Assembly (NCBI GenBank): GCA_017531385.1
Contig: JAFXLD010000035.1
Span: forward strand, 1 to 60,367
Reading direction: 5' to 3'
Source: Clostridia bacterium
GTDB taxonomy: Bacteria; Bacillota; Clostridia; Oscillospirales; Acutalibacteraceae
Length of the DNA: 60,367 nucleotides
Shown: piece by piece, positions 45,757-54,845 of the stretch
How positions within the stretch are numbered: position 1 is the first letter of the stretch
How the letters are laid out: each line of letters begins with the position of its first letter
Program-made: the position numbers and the translations under genes
The notes under the pieces: model-generated
The model's input: only the letters and a program-made list of their open reading frames with translations
Told to the model about the DNA's origin: nothing
The model's database searches: none

Positions 45757-46791
45757 ATGGAAAAAAGAGATATACTTTCAATGTCCCCGGATGAACTTTC
45801 TGCCGCACTTAAAGAGCTGAATGAACCTGCTTTCAGGGCAAAACAGATTTACTCATGGCTTCATTCGCAGTGTGTCACATCATTTGACGAAATGACAAAT
45901 ATTTCAAAGGCATTAAGGCAGAAACTTGATGACAATTTTGTCATATTTGGCGTATCTATTGAAAAAAAGTTGATTTCGGAGTATGATGATACTCAGAAAT
46001 ATCTTTTTAAACTTCATGACGGAGAATTTATTGAATCTGTTCTGATGAAATATAAATACGGCTATACGCTTTGTGTTTCCACACAGGTCGGTTGCCGTAT
46101 GGGATGCAAATTCTGTGCATCAACTCTTGACGGTGTTGTCAGAAATCTTACAGCATCGGAAATTCTATCTCAGATTTATGAAGCTCAGCGTGATAATGAT
46201 ATAAAAATCTCCCATGTTGTGCTTATGGGAATGGGCGAGCCGCTTGATAATTACGATAATGTCATGCGTTTTCTCGAACTTATAACAGACGAAAAAGGTC
46301 AGAATATGTCCATGCGTCATATTTCGCTTTCAACCTGCGGAGTTGTGCCTAAGATTTATGACCTTATGGAAAAAAATCTTCAGCTGACTCTCTCTGTTTC
46401 CCTTCATGCACCAAGTGACGAAATAAGAAGTGCAATGATGCCTGTAAACAGAAAATGGGGTGTTGATGAGCTTCTGACAGCCTGCAGAAAATATACGGAC
46501 AAAACCCACAGACGCATATCTTTTGAATATGCTATGGTAAGCGGCTCAAATGATTCCGATGACTGTGCCCGTCTTCTTGCAAAGAAACTCAAAGGCATAC
46601 TTTGTCATGTGAATCTTATTCCCGTAAACGAAGTAAAAGAAACATGCTGTAAAAAGAGCAGCAGAGAACGCATTGAAGCTTTTTCTGCAATACTTGAGAA
46701 AAACGGTTTTGCTGTTACGGTCAGACGAAAACTCGGCTCTGACATAAACGCATCATGCGGACAGTTAAGAAGAAACAGCAAAAACGTATAA
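45757..46791 (+). CDS. rlmN: Dual-specificity RNA methyltransferase RlmN (radical SAM)
   Basis: A 344-residue radical-SAM enzyme that methylates C2 of A2503 in 23S rRNA and A37 in some tRNAs. The cluster motif is CRMGCKFC; GMGEPLDNYDNV binds SAM and the resolving Cys is seen near the C-terminus (NASCGQLRR). It follows rsmB by 3 bases. Confidence 0.96.
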   Translation: MEKRDILSMSPDELSAALKELNEPAFRAKQIYSWLHSQCVTSFDEMTNISKALRQKLDDNFVIFGVSIEKKLISEYDDTQKYLFKLHDGEFIESVLMKYKYGYTLCVSTQVGCRMGCKFCASTLDGVVRNLTASEILSQIYEAQRDNDIKISHVVLMGMGEPLDNYDNVMRFLELITDEKGQNMSMRHISLSTCGVVPKIYDLMEKNLQLTLSVSLHAPSDEIRSAMMPVNRKWGVDELLTACRKYTDKTHRRISFEYAMVSGSNDSDDCARLLAKKLKGILCHVNLIPVNEVKETCCKKSSRERIEAFSAILEKNGFAVTVRRKLGSDINASCGQLRRNSKNV

Positions 46792-46825
46792 ATATTCGGC
46801 AAATTTTAATCCCGGAGGTGTTAAA

Positions 46826-47554
46826 ATGAAAATTTCTGCAAAAACAGATGTGGGAATGTGCAGAGCGTCAAATCAGGATTGTTATGCAATCGGAGAGATT
46901 CCCGAAGTCGGTGCATGGGCTGTTGTCTGTGACGGAATGGGCGGTCATGCGGGCGGTAATGTGGCAAGCGAAATGGCTGCCTTGAGAATCTCGGAAAGAA
47001 TAAAGACTAATTATCATCGCAGAATGCGTAATTTTTCAATCAAAAATATGCTTGAATCTGCAATCATTTCTGCAAGTGCAGATATTTTTGAACGTGCATC
47101 AAAGGATGAATCACTTTCAGGCATGGGAACAACCGCTGTTGTTGCTGTATGTGTAAACGGTGAATGTGTTGTTGCATCTGTTGGTGACAGCAGATGTTAT
47201 CATATTAAAAATGATGAAATTACTCAGATTACAAAAGATCATTCTCTGGTGCAGGAGCTTGTTGATTCAGGAGCAATTACACCGGAAGAAGCAAAAACTT
47301 ATCCTATGAGGAATGTTATTACAAGATCTGTTGGACTTAAAGATGATGTCCTTGTTGATTTTTTCGATGTCAGTTTTGAAAAAGGCGATAAGATTCTGCT
47401 TTGTACTGACGGACTGACAAATCATGTCAGCGATGAGGAAATTATAAAATGTACCTGTGATGATGAAATTTTCAATTATGCCGACAGACTTGTAAAGCTT
47501 GCAAACGAAAAGGGCGGCTCTGACAATATCACCGCTGTTGTGCTTGTCGGATAA
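46826..47554 (+). CDS. prpC: PP2C serine/threonine phosphatase PrpC/Stp
   Basis: A 242-residue phosphatase that reverses the kinase encoded next. Metal motifs VCDGMGGHAGG, SVGDSRCY, CTDGLTNHV and GGSDNITAVV are all present. AACCCGGAGG-type ribosome site. Confidence 0.95.
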   Translation: MKISAKTDVGMCRASNQDCYAIGEIPEVGAWAVVCDGMGGHAGGNVASEMAALRISERIKTNYHRRMRNFSIKNMLESAIISASADIFERASKDESLSGMGTTAVVAVCVNGECVVASVGDSRCYHIKNDEITQITKDHSLVQELVDSGAITPEEAKTYPMRNVITRSVGLKDDVLVDFFDVSFEKGDKILLCTDGLTNHVSDEEIIKCTCDDEIFNYADRLVKLANEKGGSDNITAVVLVG

Positions 47555-47568
47555 AACGGGAGGATAGT

Positions 47569-49872
47569 ATGGAGAATTATACCGGAAAATTATTGGGCGA
47601 CAGATATCAGCTTGAAAATATAATCGGCGAAGGCGGAATGGCTGATGTATATAAAGCCGTTGATAATGTTGATAACAAAACTGTTGCGGTAAAAATATTG
47701 AAAGAAGAATTCAGCAAAAATGATGACTTCCGCAGAAGATTCAAGAATGAATCAAAAGCGGTAGCCGTTCTTTCACATAAAAACATCGTTAAGGTTTATG
47801 ATGTAAGTTTCGGCGAGCAGATTCAGTATATCGTAATGGAATATATTGAGGGAATAACTCTTAAACAGTATATTCAGCAGAAAGGTGCACTTTCATTGAG
47901 AGAAGTTGTGCTTTTCGGAACTCAGATTTTAAGAGCTTTGCAGCATGCACATGAAAAAGGCGTTATTCATCGAGATATCAAGCCTCAGAATATCATGCTG
48001 CTAAATGATAATAAAACAATTAAAGTTGCAGACTTCGGAATTGCACGTTTTTCCAATAAAGGTGACACAAAAACCATGACCGACGGTGCCATCGGTTCTG
48101 TTCATTACATCAGTCCCGAACAGGCAAAGGGCGAGGTTGTTGATAACAAGACCGATATATATTCCGCAGGTGTGGTATTTTATGAAATGCTTACAGGACG
48201 GGTACCCTTTCAGTCCGACAGTGCTGTATCGGTTGCACTTATGCAGCTTCAGAAGGAAGCTGTAAGACCCAGAAGTATCAATTCTGCAATTCCCATAGGT
48301 CTTGAACAGATTACTATGCGTGCCATGAAGAAATCACCGAGAGGCAGATATCAGTCAGCAGCTGAAATGCTTCTTGATCTTGATGAATTCAGACGTAATC
48401 CCAATATAAAATTCGATCACAGTTCTTTTGCAGACAATGAACCTACAAAATATATTCCGACTGCGGGCAGACGTAATAATTATGCATCCGGCACTCCTGT
48501 AGGCACTGCTGATGTACCTGCACAGGAATATACAAGGACAACTGTTATTACGCAGGAACCTGATGAAGACGATTATGAAAACGAACTGATTGCAAAAAAG
48601 AATTATACTTTCCCGATTCTTGTGGGAATAATTTTTGTTCTCATTGTTGTTATAATCGGTATTGCATGGTTTATCTTTACAAATACAGATGAAGTCATCG
48701 TTCCTGAATTTGAAGGAAAGTATATTGAAGAAATCAGAGAAGACGATGAATATAAATATTTCTTTGAACACGGACTGATAGAAGAAAATCTTGTTTATAC
48801 AAAGGAATATGATGAGGGATATATTTTCTATCAGAGCGAAGAAGCCGGTAAAAAATTGCAGATTTCTTCCACAATGTCAACGATTATAAAGCTTAATATT
48901 GCATATACAAGTGAATCGATGACTGTTCCGGAATTCCCGGAAGGAACAAAACTTCAGGATGCAAAAAGTATTCTGCAGAAAATGGGCTTTAAAATAAAAA
49001 GCAAGGCAGTTGTTGATAACAGCGTGCCCGAAAGCACGGTTGTCAGAGTTGATCCTGCATCGGGTCAGAGTGTGGCTTACGGTTCAACCGTAACAGTTTA
49101 TTATGCTATTGACGATGAAGGAAAAATAGCTGTTCCGAGTGTTATCGGTGAAAGACTTTCTGTTGCAAAGGCAGAACTTGAAGATCTCGGTTTCAAGGTT
49201 GATGTCAGATACAGAGAATCACACGGTGGTGATGCAGGTCTGGTTATTGAACAGTCTGTTGCACCTGACACAGCAGTTATTGCAGGCAATACTGTAATTA
49301 CTATCTTTGTGGGAACCACATCAACAAAGACGACATCTGTTACCATTACACTTCCCGATCTTCAGGATTATGAAAATTTCCATGAATCGGTTTATGTATA
49401 TGTAGGCGGTTCACTTTACAAAACTTACAGTGGTGTAAAGCTTGACGGATCTACCCATACTGTTGAAATCGGCGGTTCTGCAAATACAACATTCAGAATT
49501 CTTATCGGCGATCAGGAGGTATGCTCGGGTAAAGTAGACTTCACCGCTGCTTCACCTTCAGTTACCGACAAGAATGTTTCACAGTATCAGGTGACTGCTC
49601 AGCCGACCTCTCCCACAACAACTCAACCTCCTGCTCCCACAGAACCCAGCGTATATACACTTCCTGATTATTCAAACAAAAAATATCTTGATTATTATAT
49701 GGATCTGATAAATATCGGTTTTGATAATATCGAACAGATCGACAGAGCTTCGGATACTGTTCCTGAGGGATATGTTATCGCCGTATCTGCAGAAAAGTCG
49801 GAATTTGCCAAGGATGAACTCCTGACAGCACCCATCAGGGTATATGTAAGTACGGGACCTGCCGCAGAATGA
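47569..49872 (+). CDS. prkC: Membrane serine/threonine kinase with PASTA repeats (PrkC)
   Basis: A 767-residue kinase. Kinase domain (about 1-270) with GEGGMADVY, VIHRDIKPQN and ADFGIA; one transmembrane helix (about 345-365, FPILVGIIFVLIVVIIGIAW); then three PASTA repeats, a beta domain, a Thr/Pro-rich linker and a last PASTA-like repeat. The outer part senses muropeptides and lipid II in relatives, with effects on spore germination and cell wall. The beta insertion and Thr/Pro linker before the last PASTA are less usual. Confidence 0.94.
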   Translation: MENYTGKLLGDRYQLENIIGEGGMADVYKAVDNVDNKTVAVKILKEEFSKNDDFRRRFKNESKAVAVLSHKNIVKVYDVSFGEQIQYIVMEYIEGITLKQYIQQKGALSLREVVLFGTQILRALQHAHEKGVIHRDIKPQNIMLLNDNKTIKVADFGIARFSNKGDTKTMTDGAIGSVHYISPEQAKGEVVDNKTDIYSAGVVFYEMLTGRVPFQSDSAVSVALMQLQKEAVRPRSINSAIPIGLEQITMRAMKKSPRGRYQSAAEMLLDLDEFRRNPNIKFDHSSFADNEPTKYIPTAGRRNNYASGTPVGTADVPAQEYTRTTVITQEPDEDDYENELIAKKNYTFPILVGIIFVLIVVIIGIAWFIFTNTDEVIVPEFEGKYIEEIREDDEYKYFFEHGLIEENLVYTKEYDEGYIFYQSEEAGKKLQISSTMSTIIKLNIAYTSESMTVPEFPEGTKLQDAKSILQKMGFKIKSKAVVDNSVPESTVVRVDPASGQSVAYGSTVTVYYAIDDEGKIAVPSVIGERLSVAKAELEDLGFKVDVRYRESHGGDAGLVIEQSVAPDTAVIAGNTVITIFVGTTSTKTTSVTITLPDLQDYENFHESVYVYVGGSLYKTYSGVKLDGSTHTVEIGGSANTTFRILIGDQEVCSGKVDFTAASPSVTDKNVSQYQVTAQPTSPTTTQPPAPTEPSVYTLPDYSNKKYLDYYMDLINIGFDNIEQIDRASDTVPEGYVIAVSAEKSEFAKDELLTAPIRVYVSTGPAAE

Positions 49873-49873
49873 T

Positions 49874-50755
49874 ATGATAAAAGAAAATTGTATTATAATG
49901 AAGTCAACTGCGGGATTTTACTATGTCCGCAGTGAAGACGGCGAGATAACCGAATGCCGTGCAAGAGGTGTTTTCAGAAAACAGAAAATCACACCTCTTG
50001 TCGGTGACAAGGTTTCCATTGAAACGGATGAAACAAGAGGTACGGTTACTGATATTTATGAGAGAAGAAATTCTCTTGTCCGTCCTCCTGTTGCTAATCT
50101 TGATAAGCTTATCATAATATCATCTGTTGCAGAGCCTGCTCCGAATCTTCTGATAATTGATAAGCTGACGGCTATGGCCGTTGATAAAAATATCGAACCT
50201 GTTGTGGTGTTTTCAAAATCAGATCTGAGTGATGCGTCTGAGTATGTTGAAATTTATAAAAAAGCCGGTATCGAATCATTTGCAGTATCATCAAAAACAG
50301 GTGAGGGAATAGAAAAATTCAAAAATATTTTTGAATCATCTGTCTGTGCACTTACAGGAAACACAGGTGTGGGCAAATCGTCAATTCTCAATTCCGTTGA
50401 CCCTCAGCTTGCACTTGCAACGGCTCATATCAGCAATAAGCTCGGCAGAGGCAGACATACCACAAGAACTGTGGAGCTTTATGAGCTTTTCGGCGGATAT
50501 ATTGCCGATACTCCCGGTTTTTCGTCGCTTGATTTTGAAAATATTGAAATTATTCTTAAAGAAAATCTTCAGTTCTGTTTTCCCGAATTTGACGAGTATC
50601 TCGGACAGTGCAAATTTGTATCATGTGCCCATATAGGTGAAAAAGGATGCAGGATATGCGAAGCTGTCAGAAACGGTGAAATTCCTGAGAGCCGTCATGA
50701 AAGTTATAAGATGATGTATGACGAAGTCAAGGATTATAAGGAATGGGAACACTGA
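49874..50755 (+). CDS. rsgA: Ribosome small-subunit GTPase RsgA (CpgA)
   Basis: A 293-residue circularly permuted GTPase that checks 30S maturation. OB domain at the N-terminus, GTPase motifs in permuted order with NTGVGKSSILN and DTPGFSSL, and a zinc motif at the C-terminus (CKFVSCAHIGEKGC). It begins 2 bases after prkC, the usual order prpC-prkC-rsgA. Confidence 0.95.
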   Translation: MIKENCIIMKSTAGFYYVRSEDGEITECRARGVFRKQKITPLVGDKVSIETDETRGTVTDIYERRNSLVRPPVANLDKLIIISSVAEPAPNLLIIDKLTAMAVDKNIEPVVVFSKSDLSDASEYVEIYKKAGIESFAVSSKTGEGIEKFKNIFESSVCALTGNTGVGKSSILNSVDPQLALATAHISNKLGRGRHTTRTVELYELFGGYIADTPGFSSLDFENIEIILKENLQFCFPEFDEYLGQCKFVSCAHIGEKGCRICEAVRNGEIPESRHESYKMMYDEVKDYKEWEH

Positions 50756-50794
50756 ACAATAATTTGGTGGCGTTAAGCCACACAAATTATTGTT
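50755..50794 (+). terminator. Hairpin after rsgA
   Basis: AACAATAATTTG (50755-50766) pairs with CAAATTATTGTT (50783-50794), with an inner TGGC/GCCA stem. The following T-run is weak (TTTGTACTTG), so termination may be partial and the two small genes downstream may be reached. Confidence 0.6.
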
Positions 50795-50862
50795 TGTACT
50801 TGCACCAATATGAAAAACTCCCCGTATAATGTGATGAACATTCATTACGGGGAGGTATTTTT

Positions 50863-51021
50863 TTGAAGCGTAACTATAATAAAAAGAACTGCAACATTGG
50901 AATTGCTTTTGTTGCATTGGGTGTCGGAATTGTTGCGGTGTGTATATTTCCCTCAGAATGGATTGTTGCGATTTCTGCCATAACACTGGTTGTTGCAGGA
51001 GTAATGCTTATGAAACGGTGA
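50863..51021 (+). CDS. Small two-helix membrane protein, 52 aa, upstream of spoVM
   Basis: TTG start after GGGGAGGT with good spacing. The product, starting MKRNYNKKNCNIG, has two hydrophobic helices (about 13-28 and 34-49) joined by PSEW and ends MLMKR, so it should be a hairpin membrane protein. Conserved-looking in position, unknown in function. It ends 13 bases before spoVM, and a role in spore coat or membrane is a guess from context. Confidence 0.7.
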   Translation: MKRNYNKKNCNIGIAFVALGVGIVAVCIFPSEWIVAISAITLVVAGVMLMKR

Positions 51022-51034
51022 GGGAGGAAAGTGA

Positions 51035-51121
51035 ATGAAAATCCTTGTTATCGAAAGCCCCAAGTTCCTTAAAGGAATACTCAGAATGGTGTTTAAGCTG
51101 AAAAAAGCAGAGGATTTATAA
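51035..51121 (+). CDS. spoVM: Stage V sporulation protein SpoVM, 28 aa
   Basis: The 28-residue product begins MKILVIESPKFLKGILRMVF. Bacillus SpoVM is MKFYTIKLPKFLGGIVRAML..., and the shared pattern is MK-x3-I-x2-PKFL-x-GI-[VL]-R with Pro at the same position. SpoVM is an amphipathic helix that recognises the positively curved forespore membrane and recruits coat ATPase SpoIVA. GGGAGGAAA precedes the ATG. Synteny agrees: in Bacillus, spoVM also lies downstream of prpC-prkC-rsgA. Confidence 0.9.
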   Translation: MKILVIESPKFLKGILRMVFKLKKAEDL

Positions 51122-51138
51122 TTTTATTCTGAGCTGAA

Positions 51139-51174
51139 AAATTACAGCAGAGATGTTGCACTCTGCTGTAATTT
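51139..51174. terminator. Bidirectional terminator between spoVM and htpG
   Basis: AAATTACAGCAGAG and CTCTGCTGTAATTT are a perfect 14-bp stem with an 8-base loop, with A and T runs on either side. It serves both converging genes. Confidence 0.85.
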
Positions 51175-51176
51175 CT

Positions 51177-53051
51177 TTATTTAATCATAAGCTCACTGAT
51201 AAGTGAACTGAATTCTGCCGGATCTTCAATTGAAAGACCGCTGATGAGTCTTGCCTGCATATAAAGCAGTTTTGCGAATTTTGCAAGCGTTTCATCGTCA
51301 AGGCTTCTGAGCTTTTCTGCAATGGGATGTGATGCGTTTATTTCAAGCACGGTTTCGGCTTTTACACCGTTTGCACCCGGCATTGCGTTGAGCACTTTTT
51401 CCATTTCTGTTGAAAGCATACCTTCGCTTGTAAGACAGGCAGGATGATTTTTAAGTGCATTTGTGAAACGTACTTCAGTAATGCTATCACCGAGAGCTTC
51501 TTTCATCTTTGTGAGCATATCCTTTGCATCTTCGTTTTCTTTCTTAAGCTCTTCTTTTTCAGCATCGGTGTCAAGATCAAGCTTGTCTGCACACACATTC
51601 ACAAAATGCTTGTCATCGTATGCAATAAGCATCTGAATCGCAAATTCGTCAACATTGTCTGTGAAATAAAGGATTTCGTAGCCCTTGTCTTTGACTGCTT
51701 CAACCTGAGGAAGCATATCAATTTTTGCCTTTGTTTCGCCACAGGCATAATAAATCTTATTCTGTCCCTCTTTCATTCTTTCTGTATATTCAGCAAGAGT
51801 GGAAAGCTTGTCTTCATATGATGAAACAAACATGATAAGGTCTTTGAGCGCATCTTTGTTAGCACCGTAGCTTTCATAAATGCCGAATTTTAACTGCATA
51901 CCGAATGATCTGAAAAATTCTTCGTATGTTTCTCTGTCATTTTTAAGCATGTTCTGAAGCTCGGATTTGATCTTCTTTTCAATTGTCTTTGCAATCAGCT
52001 TCAACTGATAATCGTGCTGAAGAACTTCACGGGAAATGTTGAGTGAAAGATCAGCACTGTCCACAAGACCTTTTACAAAGCTGAAATAGTCAGGGAGCAG
52101 GTCGGGACATTTGTCCATGATAAGTACGCCGTTTGAATAAAGCTGAAGACCTTTTTCGTAGTTCTTTGTATAGTAATCATAGGGTGCTCTTTTAGGAATA
52201 AAAAGAAGTGCATCATATGTTGCCTGACCTTCAACTTTGCTGTGTACAACCTTTGCAGGCTTTTCAAAATCGAAGAATTTGTCCTGATAGAATGTGTCAT
52301 ATTCGTCAGCTGTGATTTCGTTCTTGTTCTTTCTCCAGAGAGGAATCATGCTGTTGAGTGTTCTTGTTTCAATGACAGTTTCGTATTCGCCCTCTTTGCC
52401 TTCGACAGGCTGAGATGTTTCAACATCCATTGTGATGGGGTAACGGATATAATCTGAATATTTTTTAACGATTGAAGAAAGACGGTAAGTATCAAGAAAT
52501 TCGCTGTATTTGTCGGCATCTGTATCCTCTTTGAGATAAAGAGTAATAACTGTACCTGCTGTATCTTTCTGTGCAGTTTCGATGGTATAGCCTTCTGCAC
52601 CTTCGCTGACCCAGAGATTTGCATTTTCTTCACCGAAAGCACGGGAAAGAACAGTTACCTTGTCGCTTACCATGAATGCAGAATAGAAACCTACACCGAA
52701 CTGACCGATGATTTCAACATCTGTTTTTTCGTCCATGTTTTTCTTGAAATCAAGAGAACCGCTTCTTGCGATTGTGCCGAGATTGTTTTCAAGCTCTTCT
52801 GCAGTCATACCGCAGCCATTATCCTCAATTGTAAGTGTTCTCGAGTTCTTATCGGGTGTGATTGTGATTCTGAAATCACCCTTGTCAAGACCTACAGAAT
52901 TATCTGTAAGTGAACGGAAATAGAGCTTGTCAATTGCGTCGCTTGCATTTGAGATAAGCTCTCTGAGGAAAATCTCCTTGTGTGTATAAATGGAATTGAT
53001 CATCATATCAAGCAATTTTTTTGATTCTGCTCTGAATTGCTTTTTACGCAT
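51177..53051 (-). CDS. htpG: Hsp90-family chaperone HtpG
   Basis: A 624-residue chaperone. N-terminal ATPase with ELISNASDAIDKL, IEDNGCGMT and GQFGVGFYSAFM, middle domain and C-terminal dimer domain are all recognisable. The start at 53051 is preferred; a GTG at 53060 is also in frame. A perfect CIRCE site precedes it, so heat control by HrcA is expected. Confidence 0.95.
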   Translation of the reverse strand: MRKKQFRAESKKLLDMMINSIYTHKEIFLRELISNASDAIDKLYFRSLTDNSVGLDKGDFRITITPDKNSRTLTIEDNGCGMTAEELENNLGTIARSGSLDFKKNMDEKTDVEIIGQFGVGFYSAFMVSDKVTVLSRAFGEENANLWVSEGAEGYTIETAQKDTAGTVITLYLKEDTDADKYSEFLDTYRLSSIVKKYSDYIRYPITMDVETSQPVEGKEGEYETVIETRTLNSMIPLWRKNKNEITADEYDTFYQDKFFDFEKPAKVVHSKVEGQATYDALLFIPKRAPYDYYTKNYEKGLQLYSNGVLIMDKCPDLLPDYFSFVKGLVDSADLSLNISREVLQHDYQLKLIAKTIEKKIKSELQNMLKNDRETYEEFFRSFGMQLKFGIYESYGANKDALKDLIMFVSSYEDKLSTLAEYTERMKEGQNKIYYACGETKAKIDMLPQVEAVKDKGYEILYFTDNVDEFAIQMLIAYDDKHFVNVCADKLDLDTDAEKEELKKENEDAKDMLTKMKEALGDSITEVRFTNALKNHPACLTSEGMLSTEMEKVLNAMPGANGVKAETVLEINASHPIAEKLRSLDDETLAKFAKLLYMQARLISGLSIEDPAEFSSLISELMIK

Positions 53052-53073
53052 TTTAATCACCTTTAAATAATTA

Positions 53074-53100
53074 TTAGCACTCTGTATAATAGAGTGCTAA
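53074..53100 (-). promoter_or_regulatory. CIRCE operator (HrcA site) of htpG
   Basis: TTAGCACTC (53074-53082), 9-base spacer, GAGTGCTAA (53092-53100): identical to the CIRCE consensus. It lies 22 bases before the htpG start and just downstream of its promoter. Confidence 0.93.
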
Positions 53101-53104
53101 ATAT

Positions 53105-53132
53105 AGTATAGCTCAAAAATTGGTAAAGTCAA
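53105..53132 (-). promoter_or_regulatory. Promoter of htpG
   Basis: On the minus strand: TTGACT (53127-53132), 16-base spacer, TATACT (53105-53110). The transcript would start within or at the edge of the CIRCE site, as in other HrcA-controlled genes. Confidence 0.7.
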
Positions 53133-53181
53133 CACTTTTTTTTAAAAATTATTTGAAAGTAAAAATTTTTGATGTATAATG

Positions 53182-53535
53182 TTATTTGGATTTAGGCTTC
53201 GTCATGAACGCAACGGTAACACCCGACAGGAGTGCAGCCATAACACCTGCCGAGCAGGAAGTCAGAGGACCCGTAAGAGCACCGATAAGCCCTTGTTCTT
53301 CGATTGCTTTTTTTGTACCTTCAACAAGAGTGTAGCCGAAGCCTGTAAGCGGTACTGTTGCGCCTGCACCTGCAAACTCCTTGATAGGTTCGTAAAGTCC
53401 TATGGCGGAAATTATAACACCCGTAACAACATAACCCACCAGAATTTTACCCGGAGTGAGCTTTGTGTTATCTATAAGCACTTGTCCTATAACACAGATA
53501 AGTCCGCCCACAAGAAAAGCTTTAAGAAAATCCAT
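53182..53535 (-). CDS. spoVAE: Stage V sporulation protein AE (SpoVAE-type)
   Basis: A 117-residue membrane protein with three or four hydrophobic helices, PLTGFGYTLVEGTKKAIEEQG and a Gly-rich end, as in SpoVAE/SpoVAEb of the forespore dipicolinic-acid channel. The start at 53535 is preferred with GAGGTG upstream. It stands alone: no spoVAC or spoVAD is adjacent, which differs from the usual spoVA operon. Confidence 0.85.
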   Translation of the reverse strand: MDFLKAFLVGGLICVIGQVLIDNTKLTPGKILVGYVVTGVIISAIGLYEPIKEFAGAGATVPLTGFGYTLVEGTKKAIEEQGLIGALTGPLTSCSAGVMAALLSGVTVAFMTKPKSK

Positions 53536-53600
53536 TTTCAACACCTCATAAACAGTTTTTGCCGTTGATTGGATTTTATACAGAAAAAGGAGCTGAGAAA

Positions 53601-54392
53601 ATGCTTATTTGTCCCGTATGCAGAAATAAACTTATAAAAAATGAACGTGCATATATATGCGAAAAAAATCACAGTTTTGATATGGCAAAAGAGGGTTATG
53701 TGAATCTTCTTACAGGTAAGCATAAGGCTGGTGAGCTTATCGGTGACAACCGTGATATGGCTCGTGCAAGACGCACTTTTCTCGAAAAAGGTTACTATGA
53801 TTTTCTTGCCGATGAACTTTCTAAATATATAAGTCAGGATGATAAACTTCTCGACATATCATGCGGAGAGGGATATTATACCGATTATATGAGAAGAAAA
53901 ACAGGTGCTGATGTATCGGGTTTTGATATTTCAAAGGAAATGATACGGCTTGCGGCAAAAAAATACAAAGATGTAAACTTTTTCGTTGCCAACATTGCAA
54001 AAATTCCGGTGAAAAGTGAAAGTATTGATGTTGCTGTGCAGATATGTGCTCCGTTTTCGGAAAAAGAATTTGCAAGAATCCTGAAAAAAGAAGGAATATT
54101 GCTTTCCGTAGTGCCGGGAAAAAGACATCTGTGGGGACTTAAAGAGCTTCTGTATGAAAATCCCTATGAAAACAATGAAGATAATACAGAGTATGAGAGC
54201 CTTAAAAAAATTGACAGCATTACAATCAATACAAAAGTAACACTTTCGGGACAGGAAGAAATAATGAGCCTTTTTGCCATGACACCGTACTATTATAAGA
54301 CGTCAGAAAAAGACAGACAGAAACTTGAAAATACGGATTCGCTTACAACTGAATTGGAATTTGTAATAAGAAAATTTATAATATCTGAATAA
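53601..54392 (+). CDS. rlmA: 23S rRNA guanine N1-methyltransferase RlmA family
   Basis: A 263-residue methyltransferase: N-terminal zinc ribbon CPVCRNKL with a second pair Cys/His (CEKNHSFD), then the AdoMet domain with DISCGEGYYTDYM. RlmA enzymes methylate G745 or G748 of 23S rRNA and can affect macrolide binding. AAAGGAG precedes the start at 53601; the frame runs back to 53559. Confidence 0.9.
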   Translation: MLICPVCRNKLIKNERAYICEKNHSFDMAKEGYVNLLTGKHKAGELIGDNRDMARARRTFLEKGYYDFLADELSKYISQDDKLLDISCGEGYYTDYMRRKTGADVSGFDISKEMIRLAAKKYKDVNFFVANIAKIPVKSESIDVAVQICAPFSEKEFARILKKEGILLSVVPGKRHLWGLKELLYENPYENNEDNTEYESLKKIDSITINTKVTLSGQEEIMSLFAMTPYYYKTSEKDRQKLENTDSLTTELEFVIRKFIISE

Positions 54393-54400
54393 TATAAAAA

Positions 54401-54428
54401 CGGTACTGTGTTTGCAGTACCGCTTTTG
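54401..54428. terminator. Terminator between rlmA and the DtxR-family gene
   Basis: CGGTACTG and CAGTACCG (54401-54408, 54415-54422), then CTTTT on the plus strand and an A run before. It can stop both converging transcripts. Confidence 0.75.
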
Positions 54429-54429
54429 C

Positions 54430-54795
54430 TTATTCTGAGGTTTGTAATCTTTTGATAGCTTCAAAAGTTTCGTCGCTTAAGATGTGCTCTATTTTGCAGG
54501 CATCTTCCGATGCTGTTTCTTCACTTACACCGATGGATGTGAGCACGGATGTGAGAATTCTGTGACGTTCAAAAATTTTGTCTGCATGGTTTTTTCCCGA
54601 TTCTGTAAGAGTGATGTGACCGTTACCGTCAACGGAAATAAAACCGCCGTTTCTGAGAAGTCCGACAGCACGACTTACACTGGGTTTTGAATAGCCCATG
54701 TATTCGCCGATATCAATGGCTCTTACGTGTTCGAGTCTTTTTGATAAAATCAGAATCGTTTCAAGATACATTTCGCCCGATTCCTGTATATGCAT
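54430..54795 (-). CDS. DtxR/MntR-family metal-dependent regulator
   Basis: A 121-residue regulator: winged helix with GEYMGYSKPSVSRAVGLL and a dimer/metal part with HRILTSVLTSIGVSEETASEDACKIEH (Glu, Cys and His are candidate metal ligands). The short form without SH3 domain matches MntR-like members that sense manganese or iron. It lies downstream of glmS on the same strand; no transporter gene is adjacent. Confidence 0.88.
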   Translation of the reverse strand: MHIQESGEMYLETILILSKRLEHVRAIDIGEYMGYSKPSVSRAVGLLRNGGFISVDGNGHITLTESGKNHADKIFERHRILTSVLTSIGVSEETASEDACKIEHILSDETFEAIKRLQTSE

Positions 54796-54845
54796 AATAA
54801 TCACCTGTTTTTATAATATCACAGATTGATATTTTTTTCAAGTTA

